Shown: one piece after another, positions 25,890-35,228 of the stretch
How the letters are laid out: each line of letters begins with the position of its first letter
Position numbering within the stretch: the first letter of the stretch is position 1
Source: Planctomycetota bacterium
GTDB taxonomy: Bacteria; Planctomycetota; UBA1135; JACQFD01
Length of the DNA: 64,000 nt
Direction: 5' to 3'
NCBI GenBank assembly: GCA_016200225.1
Contig: JACQFD010000039.1
Location: 62,001-126,000, forward strand
Notes under the pieces: model-generated
What the model saw: only the letters and a program-made list of their open reading frames with translations
Told to the model about the DNA's origin: nothing
Databases searched by the model: none
Position numbers and translations under genes: made by a program

Positions 25890-25949
25890 TCGCTGCTGGC
25901 AGCGTCACTGCTGGCAATGTCACTGCTGGTAACGTTACTGCTGGTAACT
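25890..25949. repeat. Four tandem copies of a 15-bp repeat
   Basis: Units read TCGCTGCTGGCAGCG, TCACTGCTGGCAATG, TCACTGCTGGTAACG and TTACTGCTGGTAACT. They share the core ACTGCTGG and differ at a few positions, so the array is somewhat old. It lies immediately after the stop of the HEAT/TPR gene. Confidence 0.8.
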
Positions 25950-26025
25950 TCAAGATCTGAGCGCGCTTCTGTTTGAAAGACGGGCGTGCACAGAAACAAT
26001 TCGAAACGTCGCTAATTAATAACTA

Positions 26026-26047
26026 ACGGTTCGATTCCCAGAACCGT
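26026..26047. repeat. Perfect 7-bp hairpin
   Basis: ACGGTTC pairs with GAACCGT around the loop GATTCCCA. A T-run (six T) begins nine bases later, so it may act as a weak terminator for the upstream operon. It resembles a tRNA T-arm by chance only. Confidence 0.4.
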
Positions 26048-26207
26048 GGAATGAGATTTTTTGGACGTCTTGTCAAGTTTTCAATAGATCATGTCGATTG
26101 GATAAAAATCGAAGTTTCAGTTGAGGATTGTCCTTTGTTGACTATTAGTTGTGCATCCCGGGAAGGCTCTTGCCTTCGTGTGCCGTCGGGTTTTTTCAAA
26201 TAGTAAT

Positions 26208-27443
26208 ATGGAACATTACGAACACGATCCGATTGTTGAAAGCCGGTTTGGCGAGTCCTTTCCGCATACGATCTCCGGACCCCATGTAATCTTAACAGCT
26301 GCCGGTTGGCGGCGATGGCTGTCGGGGCATCCGTGGGTTTTTCGCGACGATCTCTATTCCATCGAGGCGGCGAGCGGAGACTGCGCCGCGGTTTTCGATC
26401 CACGCGGCCGCGAAGTCGGACGCGCGATTATTTCAGGTAAATCGAAAATTGCATTGCGCGCGGTCACGCGACATCCGGGTCCGTGGGACGATCGTGCATA
26501 TTTTGAAGAAAAGCTCTCGCGCGCGATCGCGCGGCGCGTCCGTCGCGCGCCCGACGAAGCCGAGCGCGTCGTTTGTGCCGAAGCCGACGAATTGCCGGGC
26601 CTCATCATCGACCGCTACGCGGACGTTTTTTGTGTACAACATGCGATTCCCTATTGGGAGCGGCGGCGCCAACTTATTATTGATGTTCTTCGCGCGCGCT
26701 ACTCGCCGAGAGCGATCGTCGCGCGCGACGATTTCAGCGCGCGCGGCCTCGAGGATCTTACGCGAGTCTCGGAATTTGAATACGGCGAAACTGTATCATC
26801 CGTTTCGATTCGCGAAGGCGACGTTTTGTTTAATGTCGATCCGTTGCACGGACAAAAGACGGGTTTCTTTCTCGATCAACGCGACAACCGCGAGAGAATA
26901 AGAAACTTCGCGCGCGGCCGCGTACTCGATGTTTTCTGCGGCGACGGCAGTTTTGGTTTACATCTCGCGAAAGCCGGCGCGGAGAAAGTGATTGGTATAG
27001 AAAGCTCCGAAGCCGCCATCGTGCGCGCGAAGGCCAACGCCGAACGCAACGGCGTCGCCGATCGTTGCGAATTCGGACGCGGCATGGCGTTCGACGAATT
27101 GCGCGAACGCGCGCGGCGCGCAGAATTGTATGATTTAATCATTCTGGATCCGCCGGCGTTTGCTAAGAATCGCCAGGAAGTGCCATCGGCGTTCCGCGGT
27201 TATGCAGAGATCAATTCGCGCGCGATGCGAATTGTAGCTCCCGGCGGATATTTAGCGACGTTCTCCTGTTCGTATCATATGACCGACGAATTGTTCATGC
27301 GCATGCTTTATGAAGCTTCGTCGGATTGCCATCGACGCGTCGAATTGGTCGAACGGATGCGCCAGTCGGCCGACCATCCGATCTTAATGACACATCCCGA
27401 ATCGTCATATTTGAAGGGCGCATTACTAAGAATCGATTCGTGA
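26208..27443 (+). CDS. Class I SAM-dependent methyltransferase, RlmI-like
   Basis: A 411-residue methyltransferase that probably methylates a cytosine in 23S rRNA, like RlmI. The N-terminal PUA domain includes LSGHPWVFRDDLYSIE, with AEADELPGLIIDRY after it. The central EEHI-like part holds GQKTGFFLDQRDNR, followed by the Rossmann-fold sequence VLDVFCGDGSFGLHLAKAG (motif I, about residue 240). The catalytic region follows, with DLIILDPPAFAK (motif IV) and a conserved Cys in ATFSCSYHM (motif VI). The start at 26208 is preferred because the upstream codons lie in the non-coding leader. The GTG of thiS overlaps its stop. Confidence 0.87.
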   Translation: MEHYEHDPIVESRFGESFPHTISGPHVILTAAGWRRWLSGHPWVFRDDLYSIEAASGDCAAVFDPRGREVGRAIISGKSKIALRAVTRHPGPWDDRAYFEEKLSRAIARRVRRAPDEAERVVCAEADELPGLIIDRYADVFCVQHAIPYWERRRQLIIDVLRARYSPRAIVARDDFSARGLEDLTRVSEFEYGETVSSVSIREGDVLFNVDPLHGQKTGFFLDQRDNRERIRNFARGRVLDVFCGDGSFGLHLAKAGAEKVIGIESSEAAIVRAKANAERNGVADRCEFGRGMAFDELRERARRAELYDLIILDPPAFAKNRQEVPSAFRGYAEINSRAMRIVAPGGYLATFSCSYHMTDELFMRMLYEASSDCHRRVELVERMRQSADHPILMTHPESSYLKGALLRIDS

Positions 27444-27670
27444 CGGATATTGAGAAAAACTCCGGAGCGGCGCGGATCGAAATCAACGGCGAGCCGCGGC
27501 ATGTGGCCCCCGGCGCGACGCTCGCGGACGTGCTCAAATTGATCGGCGCGCCGAAGTCGGGATTCGCGGTCGAAAAAAACGGCGACATCGTTCCAAAATC
27601 GCGACACGCGTCGGAGGAAATCCGCGAGGGGGACCGTTTGGAAATTGTTACGTTCGTCGGCGGGGGATAG
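27440..27670 (+). CDS. thiS: Sulfur carrier protein ThiS
   Basis: A 76-residue ubiquitin-like protein that carries sulfur as a C-terminal thiocarboxylate to thiazole synthase. It has the beta-grasp pattern [10 protein letters not shown], then [13 protein letters not shown] and [23 protein letters not shown] closes the fold and ends with the required Gly-Gly. I use the GTG at 27440 because it overlaps the TGA of the previous gene, the most compact junction, and gives a normal ThiS length. thiG starts 16 bases later. Confidence 0.9.
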   Translation: MTDIEKNSGAARIEINGEPRHVAPGATLADVLKLIGAPKSGFAVEKNGDIVPKSRHASEEIREGDRLEIVTFVGGG

Positions 27671-27686
27671 AATTGGCGTTTCAGTC

Positions 27687-28526
27687 ATGGCAAACGTCAA
27701 TCCGTCCGCAGTCGATCCCGCCGCGAAAAATCCGTCCGCGCAGACGGACGCTCTGCGCGTGGGAGATCTTGTATTTACATCGCGATTATTTGTAGGAACA
27801 GGAAAATATAAATCATTCGAACAGATGGTTTCGGCGCTCGACGCGTCGGGAACCGTCTGCGTGACTGTCGCCGTCCGCCGCGCGAAACTGGGCGCTCCGA
27901 AGGGCGAGAGCCTGCTCGATCATATCGATCGGAATCGTTATAGTTTGCTTCCGAACACGGCCGGTTGTTACACGGCCGACGACGCCGTTCGCACGGCGCA
28001 GCTCGCGCGCGAGGCCGGGCTTTCCGAAATAATTAAACTCGAAGTTCTCGGCGACGAAAAGACGCTGTTGCCGGATCCGCTCGCGACGCTCGAAGCGGCG
28101 AAAATATTAGTGAAAGACGGATTCAAAGTTTTTGTATATACCAGCGACGATCCGATTCTCGCGAGGCGCCTCGAAGACGCGGGCGTCGCGGCCGTGATGC
28201 CCGCCGGATCGCCGATCGGCAGCGGCCAGGGCATTCTCAATCCGCAGAATATTCGTATCATCGTCGAGAATGCTAAAATTCCGGTGATCGTCGACGCGGG
28301 CGTGGGCACCGCCTCCGACGTCGCGATCGCCATGGAACTCGGCATCGGCGGCGTTTTGTTAAATACAGCGATCGCCGACGCGAGCGATCCGATTTTGATG
28401 GCGCGCGCGATGAGGCTTGCGTGCGACTCGGGACGGCTTGCGTGGCTCGCCGGACGCATGCCGAAGAAAGCCTACGGCGCGGCGTCCAGTCCGAAAGAAG
28501 GACTGTCGAAGATCAGTAAAAATTAA
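27687..28526 (+). CDS. thiG: Thiazole synthase ThiG
   Basis: Builds the thiazole phosphate ring of thiamine from deoxyxylulose phosphate, dehydroglycine and ThiS-carried sulfur. The protein has 279 residues: [12 protein letters not shown] (strand 1), [10 protein letters not shown], the Lys of [19 protein letters not shown] (Schiff-base lysine region), [34 protein letters not shown] and [11 protein letters not shown]. The start at 27687 is chosen over a TTG at 27645, which would overlap thiS. The N-terminal 25 residues are a Pro/Ala/Asn-rich extension. No thiF, thiH, thiO or thiE is in the window. Confidence 0.95.
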   Translation: MANVNPSAVDPAAKNPSAQTDALRVGDLVFTSRLFVGTGKYKSFEQMVSALDASGTVCVTVAVRRAKLGAPKGESLLDHIDRNRYSLLPNTAGCYTADDAVRTAQLAREAGLSEIIKLEVLGDEKTLLPDPLATLEAAKILVKDGFKVFVYTSDDPILARRLEDAGVAAVMPAGSPIGSGQGILNPQNIRIIVENAKIPVIVDAGVGTASDVAIAMELGIGGVLLNTAIADASDPILMARAMRLACDSGRLAWLAGRMPKKAYGAASSPKEGLSKISKN

Positions 28527-29374
28527 TGATCCCAGCGTTGCCCCCGCAGCCGGTCGTGGTGGTCGCGGGCGCGGCGGCGCTATTTTTAACATTGTTGCCG
28601 TTGCGCGGACTGCCGCGCGATGGCGAGGTCGCGAGGCGCCGCGATTCCACGGCCCGCTCGCTGTTTCACCTCGGACTCGGCATTCTTTCGATCGGTCTGC
28701 TCGGCCTCGCGCTCGCCGCGCGCGAGAAATTACAATTAATCGAACCCTTCAAATCGAATGTTATATTATTCGAATTGTCGTGCGCGCTCGCGAGCGTCAT
28801 GGCCGTCTCGCCGCTGATGGCGATTCTCGCGACGGGGACGGGCGCGGCGGCGTGGGATGGTCCGACGCAGGCTCCGGCGGGCGGCGGCGTCATAACCGCA
28901 AAAGCGTCGCTTGTAACAAAACAAGCGTTGTTCCGGTTCGCGCTCGCGCTCCCGCCGTTGCAACTGTTAGAATGGGCCGTGCTTTCGTCATTACAAATAT
29001 TCGGCGCGCCCGCCGAGGCGCAGAGTCAATTGCTTCAATTCCGGGACGCGGACTTCGGCGCGCGGCTCGCGATGATCGCGAGTATCGCGATCGCCGCGCC
29101 GATCGCGGAGGAAGTCGTGTTTCGCGGCACGCTGCAGCCCGCCATTTCGCGTTTTATCGGCGCCGATCTCGCGAGGCTTTCAGTCGCCGTATTGTTTGGA
29201 TCGCTGCACGGCCCGGTCGCAGGGTTGCCGATCGGCGTTTTCGGTTATTTTCTCGGACGCGTGCGCGACGCCTGGGGCCGGCTCGCTCCCTGCATCGCGA
29301 TCCACGCGTTGAACAATCTCGTCGCGTTATTACTCTTCGCGGAAGTTCCATATATTCGATCGCTCTATAAATAA
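28526..29374 (+). CDS. CPBP family intramembrane metalloprotease
   Basis: A 282-residue integral membrane protein of the CPBP (type II CAAX prenyl endopeptidase/bacteriocin-immunity) family. About eight hydrophobic helices are seen. The three conserved motifs are EEVVFRG (about residue 196, catalytic EExxxR), FGSLHG (FxxxH, about 226) and AIHALNN (HxxxN, about 262). Its ATG overlaps the thiG stop by one base, so it is part of the thiS-thiG operon. The substrate is unknown. Confidence 0.85.
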   Translation: MIPALPPQPVVVVAGAAALFLTLLPLRGLPRDGEVARRRDSTARSLFHLGLGILSIGLLGLALAAREKLQLIEPFKSNVILFELSCALASVMAVSPLMAILATGTGAAAWDGPTQAPAGGGVITAKASLVTKQALFRFALALPPLQLLEWAVLSSLQIFGAPAEAQSQLLQFRDADFGARLAMIASIAIAAPIAEEVVFRGTLQPAISRFIGADLARLSVAVLFGSLHGPVAGLPIGVFGYFLGRVRDAWGRLAPCIAIHALNNLVALLLFAEVPYIRSLYK

Positions 29375-29384
29375 TAATCGCATC

Positions 29385-29921
29385 ATGAAATCGTTTATTT
29401 ATGTTCCCGCCGCCGATCCTGGCGACTGGCGCGCGCGCGCCGGACTCATGACGCTCCGCGGCGGCGCTTTTGTAGCGAATAATGCAATTGTAACCGGGGC
29501 CGTCGAACTCTCGGAGGAGACGTCGATCTGGTTCGGATGCGTACTGCGTGGCGACGACGCGCCGATTCGCATCGGCGCGCGGACGAATATACAAGATTTG
29601 ACAATGGTGCACGCAGACCCCGGCATTCCCAATGAAATCGGCGACGACTGCGTCGTCGGTCATCGTTGCATTCTGCATGGAACGAAAGTCGAGGATCAAT
29701 GTTTGATCGGGATGGGGTCGATTCTTCTCGGCGGATCTGTTATCGGCAGGGGATCCATCATCGGCGCGGGCGCGCTCGTGAAAGAAGGAATGATCGTGCC
29801 GCCGCGTTCGCTCGTCGTCGGCGTTCCCGGCCGAATCGTTAAACAAGTGCCGGACGAAGCGATCGAAGAGTTGCTAACGAACGTGAAAGGTTATATCGCA
29901 AAAGCCAGACTTTATTTATAA
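29385..29921 (+). CDS. Gamma-carbonic anhydrase family protein
   Basis: A 178-residue left-handed beta-helix protein of the YrdA/CaiE group. Hexapeptide repeats run from about residue 24 to 150 (IVTGAVELSEETSIWFG, IGARTNIQD, IGDDCVVGHRC). The three zinc-binding His are visible in VHADPG and GHRCILHG. The active-site Gln/Asn region reads NIQDLTMVH. It probably hydrates CO2 or has another metal-linked role. It begins 10 bases after the protease gene and closes the operon. Confidence 0.88.
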   Translation: MKSFIYVPAADPGDWRARAGLMTLRGGAFVANNAIVTGAVELSEETSIWFGCVLRGDDAPIRIGARTNIQDLTMVHADPGIPNEIGDDCVVGHRCILHGTKVEDQCLIGMGSILLGGSVIGRGSIIGAGALVKEGMIVPPRSLVVGVPGRIVKQVPDEAIEELLTNVKGYIAKARLYL

Positions 29922-30128
29922 TAAAAGTCCGCGCGGGCGCGGGGACGTCCGCCGGTCTGTAAAAACTTGAGTATCTGAACATTTTTCCTAGTCGGATAGT
30001 TGCCATCGGTTACGGGGTGAAATAGGTTTCATTGCCAATTCCCCAGTCGGCCCCGTGGCGGCGAATCCACACCCAATACCCATTTGGATGCCGCGGAAAA
30101 CGGACCGGCGAACCCTCATGCACCTAAA

Positions 30129-32339
30129 ATGGCAACCCGAATTTCGTGTTGGGCGCTCGTCCCAACTCTCGCCGGCACTTTCCTTTGCAGCTGCAACGGA
30201 GGCGGCGGCGGCGGAACCGTAAACATCGTCGCGCCCGGGCTTTCGAAGATACAATTCGACGCCCGCCGCGATCTCAAGGCCGGCAACGGCGCGACGAATG
30301 TCGCTCTCGGCGATCTCGACGGCGACGGACGCGCGGATTTATTGGTCGCGCGCTACTACGATTCGAAAGTATCGATGTTCCACAGCGCGGGAGCTGGAAT
30401 CTACAGTTCTGCCTTCGATCTTCCATTTGGACCCGTGTCGCCGATCGGCGTCGCGGTCGCCGACGTGGATGCGGACGGAAACGCGGACGCGATTGTAACA
30501 GATTACAATACCGGGGAATTTTATATTTATCGAAATTCCGGCGCGGGTCTCATGAATTCTCCGGCGTCGTTTCCAACGGTTCTCGGCGCCATCGGAATCG
30601 CCGTGGCGGATTATGATATTGACGGATTGCCGGACATCGCGATCAGCGGCGTCACCTCGAGCGAAATCCGCATCCATCGCGGACTTGGATCGTTTACATT
30701 CGGCGCCGGCACTTCGTTTCCGATTCACGGCATTCCGGTTCAGTTATATTCGACCGACCTCGACGAGGACGGGCGCCCCGACGTCGTGTGCAGCGACGTC
30801 ATGACCGATCAATTGCGCATGTTGCGTAATATTCCGTCGAGCTCGAACAGCGGCGACACTGTCGATCTCGTCGATTATGTAACTACAGATATCGGACCCT
30901 CGATTCTCGGTTTCGCGGCCGGAGATCTCGACGGCGATCACCGTCCGGAGTTCGTCACGGGTTCGACGACGAGCACTTCGATTATTGTATGGAAGCTCGA
31001 CGGGTCGGGCATGCACGCAATTGCTACAGTTGCGAATCCTACGATTACGTCCAGTCTCGTGCTCGCCGATTTCGACGGCGACGGCAAACTCGATCTCGCG
31101 GCCGCCTGTCCGATCGCGAACGGCGTCGAATTGTGGAAAGGCGCGGGCGGCGGAATCTTTCAAAATCCGATTTTCCGCTCGACCGGCATCGGGCCGGTTT
31201 TTCTCGCGGCGGGCGACTCCACGGGCGACGGCGTGGCCGATCTTCACGCGGCCGCCGCGACGAGCGGCGAAGTATCCATATTCGCCGGTCGCACGGGCGG
31301 CGGCGACATCGTCGACGGACCGAACGCGATCTTTATCATGGGCCAGCCGATTCTCGGATCGGCGGCGGATCTCGACGGAGACGGCGCGAACGATCTGGCG
31401 GTCGGCGATAATGATTATCCGTTCGTTTATATCTTAAGAAACAAGGGCGGTTTTCGATTCGAAATGAAGGCCACGCTCGCGGTCGACGCGCCGCGCGCGG
31501 CGCACAAACCGCTGCTGTTCGATTTTGATAATAATGGAACGCTCGACATTGCCGCGCTCTCCGACGGCGGCGCGACGTTTTATATCAATGACGGAACTGC
31601 GGTATTTACAAAAACGGCTTCGACGGCCGTCGACGGCGGGCTCCTGCTCGGCGTCGCCCGGGATTTCGATCACGACGGCTTCACCGACTTCGCGGCGACG
31701 GCTCCGGCCGCGAACGCCGTCGCGATTTTCATCAATCATCACAGTTCGTTTGTAATATCACAATTGATCCCGACCGGACTCGCTCCGGCCGGCATCGACG
31801 CGGCGGATTTCAATCGGGACGGCAAACTCGACATCGTCGCCGCGAACGACGGAGATGATACCGTTCGAATCGTGAAACACTCGGGATCCGGCTTCAGCGC
31901 CTCCGCGACCGCGCTCGCGACGCTCGCCGGTCCGGAATATGTATATGCCGCGGATTTCGGCGGCGACGGACGCGCGGATCTGGCGGTCAGCCATTCCAGC
32001 GCGGACGATTTATTAATATTTAAGAACAAGGGACATTATCAATTCGACGAACCGACCGCGGTCGCCACGAACGGCCGGCCCGTCGGACTGCTCGTCGAAG
32101 ATATTAATAAAGACGGACGCAAGGATTTATTATATACGGAGGACACGACCGGCCGCTGCGTCATCCGGCTCTCCGACGGCCACGGCGGATTCGCGGCGCC
32201 CGCGACAGCGTTCGCGGCTCAATATGATATAACATGTCCGATGCTGAGCGATCTCGACGGCGACGGGCTGCCCGAGTTGATCACGATCTCATCCGCCGCG
32301 GGCCTCGTCGACATTCACAAAAATCTGTCGGTCAAATAA
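30129..32339 (+). CDS. FG-GAP/VCBS repeat lipoprotein with 14 calcium-loop repeats
   Basis: A 736-residue secreted lipoprotein. The signal peptide ends LAGTFLCSC with a lipobox cysteine, followed by a glycine run. I count fourteen repeats of the pattern D-x-D-x-D-G-x-x-D (for example DLDGDGRADLL, DFDGDGKLDLA, DFNRDGKLDI, DLDGDGLPELI), spaced about 50 residues apart. Together these suit one long or two seven-bladed integrin-type propellers with calcium loops. No other domain is visible. Surface or outer-membrane attachment and a binding role are inferred. ATG 30129 is chosen so that the lipoprotein signal begins the protein. Confidence 0.85.
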   Translation: MATRISCWALVPTLAGTFLCSCNGGGGGGTVNIVAPGLSKIQFDARRDLKAGNGATNVALGDLDGDGRADLLVARYYDSKVSMFHSAGAGIYSSAFDLPFGPVSPIGVAVADVDADGNADAIVTDYNTGEFYIYRNSGAGLMNSPASFPTVLGAIGIAVADYDIDGLPDIAISGVTSSEIRIHRGLGSFTFGAGTSFPIHGIPVQLYSTDLDEDGRPDVVCSDVMTDQLRMLRNIPSSSNSGDTVDLVDYVTTDIGPSILGFAAGDLDGDHRPEFVTGSTTSTSIIVWKLDGSGMHAIATVANPTITSSLVLADFDGDGKLDLAAACPIANGVELWKGAGGGIFQNPIFRSTGIGPVFLAAGDSTGDGVADLHAAAATSGEVSIFAGRTGGGDIVDGPNAIFIMGQPILGSAADLDGDGANDLAVGDNDYPFVYILRNKGGFRFEMKATLAVDAPRAAHKPLLFDFDNNGTLDIAALSDGGATFYINDGTAVFTKTASTAVDGGLLLGVARDFDHDGFTDFAATAPAANAVAIFINHHSSFVISQLIPTGLAPAGIDAADFNRDGKLDIVAANDGDDTVRIVKHSGSGFSASATALATLAGPEYVYAADFGGDGRADLAVSHSSADDLLIFKNKGHYQFDEPTAVATNGRPVGLLVEDINKDGRKDLLYTEDTTGRCVIRLSDGHGGFAAPATAFAAQYDITCPMLSDLDGDGLPELITISSAAGLVDIHKNLSVK

Positions 32340-32342
32340 TAA

Positions 32343-33284
32343 TTACTTTCCCGCGCTCCAGAATTTGATGACGTCGTCGAAATCCGGTTTCGGCCGCGAG
32401 GGCTCGTAACCGAGAACGCGCCGGGCTTTTGTAATATCCGCGATGGAATTGCGAAGTTCGCCGGGCTGCGCGGGTCCGTGCGCGGCCTGAATTCCGGGCG
32501 CCATTCTTAAAATTAACTGTTCCGCGACTTCGTTCACCGTCGTCGAACGGCCGGTCCCGACGTTGAAGACCTCGCCCGCGGCGTCGCTCTCGAGCGCGAG
32601 CTGGGTCGCGCGGGCGATGTCGCCGACATAAACGAAATCGCGGCATTGCAGACCGTCGCCGAAGATGACCGGCGTTTCTTTTTTTAGTAATTTATTGATA
32701 AATATCGTCACGACGCCGACATAGGGAGTGAACGATTGCCGCGGCCCGTATGTGTTAAAATAACGAAGCGCCACCGCCGGGATTCCCGCGTCGCGTCCCA
32801 CGAGTAAAGTATACAATTCACCCGCGAGTTTCGAAGTGCCGTACGGCGAGTCGGGCCGCGTCGGCCACGTTTCGGGAATGGGCTCGGGGCGGTCGCGGTC
32901 TGCGTAGACCGCCATCGACGACGCATACGCGATTTTCTTAACTTTCGCGCGCTTCGCCGACCGCAACACCGACAGCGTTCCCATAATGTTACATTCCGCG
33001 TCCGCGTGGAATTGTTCGATCGACGCGCGCACCGAAACGGCGGCCGCGAGGTGCGTCACGGCATCGCAGCCGCGAATCGCTTTTTCGCATGCGGCCTCGT
33101 CGCGCGTGTCGCCGACGATCAGTTGCGCGCCCGCCGGAACGCGCTCGCGCGTCCCCGTCGAAAGATTATCTAAAATAACCACTTCGCAGCCGGATGCTAA
33201 CAATCGCTCCGTGAGAAACGATCCGATGAATCCCGCGCCGCCCGTCACGAGCACACGTTTGAAACGGGATTGCGGTGTTGTCAT
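32343..33284 (-). CDS. NAD-dependent nucleotide-sugar epimerase/dehydratase
   Basis: A 313-residue short-chain dehydrogenase/reductase of the extended type (GalE/WbpP family). NAD-binding TGGAGFIGSFLTERLL is at the N-terminus; catalytic Ser/Tyr/Lys are in YASSMAVYADR and SPYGTSKLAGE (YxxxK, about residue 147). NVGTGRSTTVNEVAE is a substrate-side block. It likely interconverts UDP-sugars for a surface polysaccharide. It is the last gene of the four-gene minus-strand set with GT2 and SGNH proteins. Its stop is 3 bases from the convergent FG-GAP gene. Confidence 0.88.
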   Translation of the reverse strand: MTTPQSRFKRVLVTGGAGFIGSFLTERLLASGCEVVILDNLSTGTRERVPAGAQLIVGDTRDEAACEKAIRGCDAVTHLAAAVSVRASIEQFHADAECNIMGTLSVLRSAKRAKVKKIAYASSMAVYADRDRPEPIPETWPTRPDSPYGTSKLAGELYTLLVGRDAGIPAVALRYFNTYGPRQSFTPYVGVVTIFINKLLKKETPVIFGDGLQCRDFVYVGDIARATQLALESDAAGEVFNVGTGRSTTVNEVAEQLILRMAPGIQAAHGPAQPGELRNSIADITKARRVLGYEPSRPKPDFDDVIKFWSAGK

Positions 33285-33321
33285 TGGATCGCGTCGATCG
33301 ATTCGAATGAATGAATAATTA

Positions 33322-34059
33322 TTAAATATCCTGCAGATGGCCGGCGCGGTAAAGCTTGATTCGCTTTCGTAAATAAAACAAAAATATGAGCATCCGGATC
33401 ACGGTGCGGAGGAATTTCAGCTTGCTCCGCCCCGCCGGCCGCTCGCGATGCGAAACCGGCTCTTCGGCTATTTTGTGCCCGCGGGCGCTGATGCGCACGC
33501 AAATCTCCGTCGGAAACGGGTAGCCGGTCGCCTCGAGCTTCATCGAACGTATCAAATCGCCGCGGACGACTTTCAATGCACAATTCGAATCGCGAAATCT
33601 CGCCCCGCAAAGAATATTAACGAGCGTGTTTTGTCCCGCGTTCGCGAGCACGCGCAGGAAACTATCTTTTTTCGCGACGCGGTAGCCGGTCACGAGGTCG
33701 CACTGGTCGCGCTCGGCGCGATCGAGCAGTTTTTTGGCGTCCGCGACGTCGAACTGGCCGTCGGAATCGATGGTTGCGACGAATTTTCCGCGCGACGCCG
33801 CGATCGCAGCCGTGAGCGCACGCCCGTATCCGCCGTTTTTTGTTAAATGTACGATTCGAAGTTGTGGAATCTCGCGTTCGAGTTTTTGTAATATCTCGCC
33901 CGTGCCGTCCGTAGAGCCGTCGTTTGCCACTACAATTTCAAAGCTCAGGCCGATGCGTCCGAGTACCGCCAGCCAGTCGCGGATCACCGCTTCGATGCCA
34001 TCGCACTCGTTGTAGGCGGGGGCGCAGACGGAAAGCGCCGGGGGCTCGGGTGGGGTCAC
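33322..34059 (-). CDS. Family 2 glycosyltransferase (dolichol-phosphate-mannose-synthase-like)
   Basis: A 245-residue GT-A fold enzyme. APAYNECDGIEAVI and VANDGSTDGTGEIL form the nucleotide-sugar pocket; VATIDSDGQFDVADAKKLL carries the metal-binding DxD-like motif. The C-terminus (FLRTVIRMLIFLFYLRKRIK) is hydrophobic then basic, probably anchoring it to the membrane. Members transfer sugars to polyprenyl phosphate, which fits the nearby membrane glycosyltransferase (36413). The 37-base gap to the epimerase gene suggests one operon. Confidence 0.88.
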   Translation of the reverse strand: MTPPEPPALSVCAPAYNECDGIEAVIRDWLAVLGRIGLSFEIVVANDGSTDGTGEILQKLEREIPQLRIVHLTKNGGYGRALTAAIAASRGKFVATIDSDGQFDVADAKKLLDRAERDQCDLVTGYRVAKKDSFLRVLANAGQNTLVNILCGARFRDSNCALKVVRGDLIRSMKLEATGYPFPTEICVRISARGHKIAEEPVSHRERPAGRSKLKFLRTVIRMLIFLFYLRKRIKLYRAGHLQDI

Positions 34060-34143
34060 GCTGATCGTTACTTTGAGGAGTGAATGATCAATTTACCAAA
34101 CGGCCCGACAATCGGATCGATCGAGCGCGGCGCGCACCGCCGT

Positions 34144-35205
34144 TCAGCGCGGGCGTCGTTGGAGGAGGCTCTTCTCGATGATGGCGCGGCTGACCGCGGC
34201 GGCAACGGCGTGCGACCCGAATGCATTGTGGTGGACGTAATCGTCGAATCCCTGCAGCGGAATGGGATCTTTTTCAAAATCAATCAATGGAGCATTGGTT
34301 TGTCGCGCGACTTCGCGGACAACCGCGGAGTTCTGTGGGAGTCCTTCGCGAAAGAACTGCGCGCGAAGTTCACCAAATCCTTCGACGATGCGCGACGCCG
34401 CGTAACTTTGCGTCGCAAGCAAAACGGACGATCCCGCGCCACGGCAGGCGTCGACCATCGTCCGCATGTTTCGTTGAAATGTCAGCGTGTTCGACCTGGC
34501 CCACGCCGCGCGTTCGACTTCGGGGACCTCGCGATAGGGTTTCGACGTCATCGCGCGCAACGCCTTGACCGGCGCTCTCGGCTCCGTGCGCGTTTTCATT
34601 AAATTTACAATTGCGAGCGGTCCGGGTTCGGGCGGCGCCGGCATCTCCGGCTTTTTCCATGTTCTTCTGTAATGTGAATAATCCGAGCGGAAATCCGGCG
34701 CGAACCGCGGCATGATGTCGTTCGCGCCCATATATAATATTACAAGATCGGGATCGAGCGGCAGCGCCTTTTCGCGGAGCAATTGTAAACATTCGGCCGA
34801 CGTGTAGGCCGGCACGCCCGCATTGATGACTTCGACCGCGATGCCGCGCGCGGAAAGCATGGATTCGAGAATTCGCGGCCAACACTCCGATTCGTTCACG
34901 TTTCGTGTGCCGTAAGTCGTCGACCCGCCAATGCAAATGATCCGAAATACGTCCGATTTGCGCGCTTCCAATTCGGGGCCGCGGAATCCGAGACTGTTAT
35001 GCGGGCCGCGCATGAGCATCGACGGCGCGTTTGGCGCGATTTCATAAGATAAATGATGATGCGGTTGATACAGAACCGTTTCTTCCTGGTTTTTTAATAT
35101 TTTCGGCGGCGCGATCCGGATCCAAACGCGCGCGCCCCCTTCGACGAGCGCGAACCCGGCGATCGTTCCGAATGCGACCGCGAAAAGTTTCTTAAGGATT
35201 CCCAT
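34144..35205 (-). CDS. SGNH/GDSL hydrolase-type protein with membrane anchor
   Basis: A 353-residue protein with an N-terminal membrane helix (ILKKLFAVAFGTIAGFALVEG, residues ~3-23) and an SGNH hydrolase domain. Block I is IICIGGSTTYG, with Ser nucleophile; block II is VINAGVPAYTS; block III is LYMGANDIM (G-x-N-D); block V reads DDYVHHNAFGSHAVA and supplies the Asp-His pair. All catalytic blocks are complete. Probably acyl esterase or acyltransferase on a surface glycan. The start at 35205 is chosen over 35235 because it places the helix at the N-terminus and removes an overlap with the next gene. Confidence 0.82.
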   Translation of the reverse strand: MGILKKLFAVAFGTIAGFALVEGGARVWIRIAPPKILKNQEETVLYQPHHHLSYEIAPNAPSMLMRGPHNSLGFRGPELEARKSDVFRIICIGGSTTYGTRNVNESECWPRILESMLSARGIAVEVINAGVPAYTSAECLQLLREKALPLDPDLVILYMGANDIMPRFAPDFRSDYSHYRRTWKKPEMPAPPEPGPLAIVNLMKTRTEPRAPVKALRAMTSKPYREVPEVERAAWARSNTLTFQRNMRTMVDACRGAGSSVLLATQSYAASRIVEGFGELRAQFFREGLPQNSAVVREVARQTNAPLIDFEKDPIPLQGFDDYVHHNAFGSHAVAAAVSRAIIEKSLLQRRPR

Positions 35206-35228
35206 TGTGAAGGCTTTTTCCGTAAATA

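Larger units (their letters stand above)
25876..26207. other. 332-base non-coding interval
   Basis: No gene is supported here. The interval holds, from left to right, four 15-bp tandem repeats (25890-25949), a 7-bp perfect hairpin (26026-26047), and AT-rich DNA. Last comes a short AAGGC/GCCTT hairpin (26162-26175), with TTTTTT 15 bases after it (26191-26196), shortly before the methyltransferase start. The last part could be a leader or attenuator, but the stem is weak. Confidence 0.5.

Noticed and set aside
26020-26060. T-arm-like GGTTCGATTCC
   Set aside because: The flanking bases form a simple 7-bp hairpin and no anticodon arm or acceptor stem can be found.
26153-26200. Possible riboswitch or attenuator before the RlmI-like gene
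   Set aside because: The stem AAGGC/GCCTT is only 5 bp and no known riboswitch core (TPP, SAM, cobalamin) is seen, so I left it as part of the non-coding interval.
28417-29370. 317-residue arginine-rich frame on the plus strand across thiG and the CPBP gene
   Set aside because: It overlaps the CPBP protease in another frame; the protease carries all three family motifs, while this frame has only arginine-rich, low-information text.
29154-29846. 230-residue frame antisense to the CPBP and carbonic anhydrase genes
   Set aside because: Composition is arginine-rich and non-globular; both genes beneath it are well supported.
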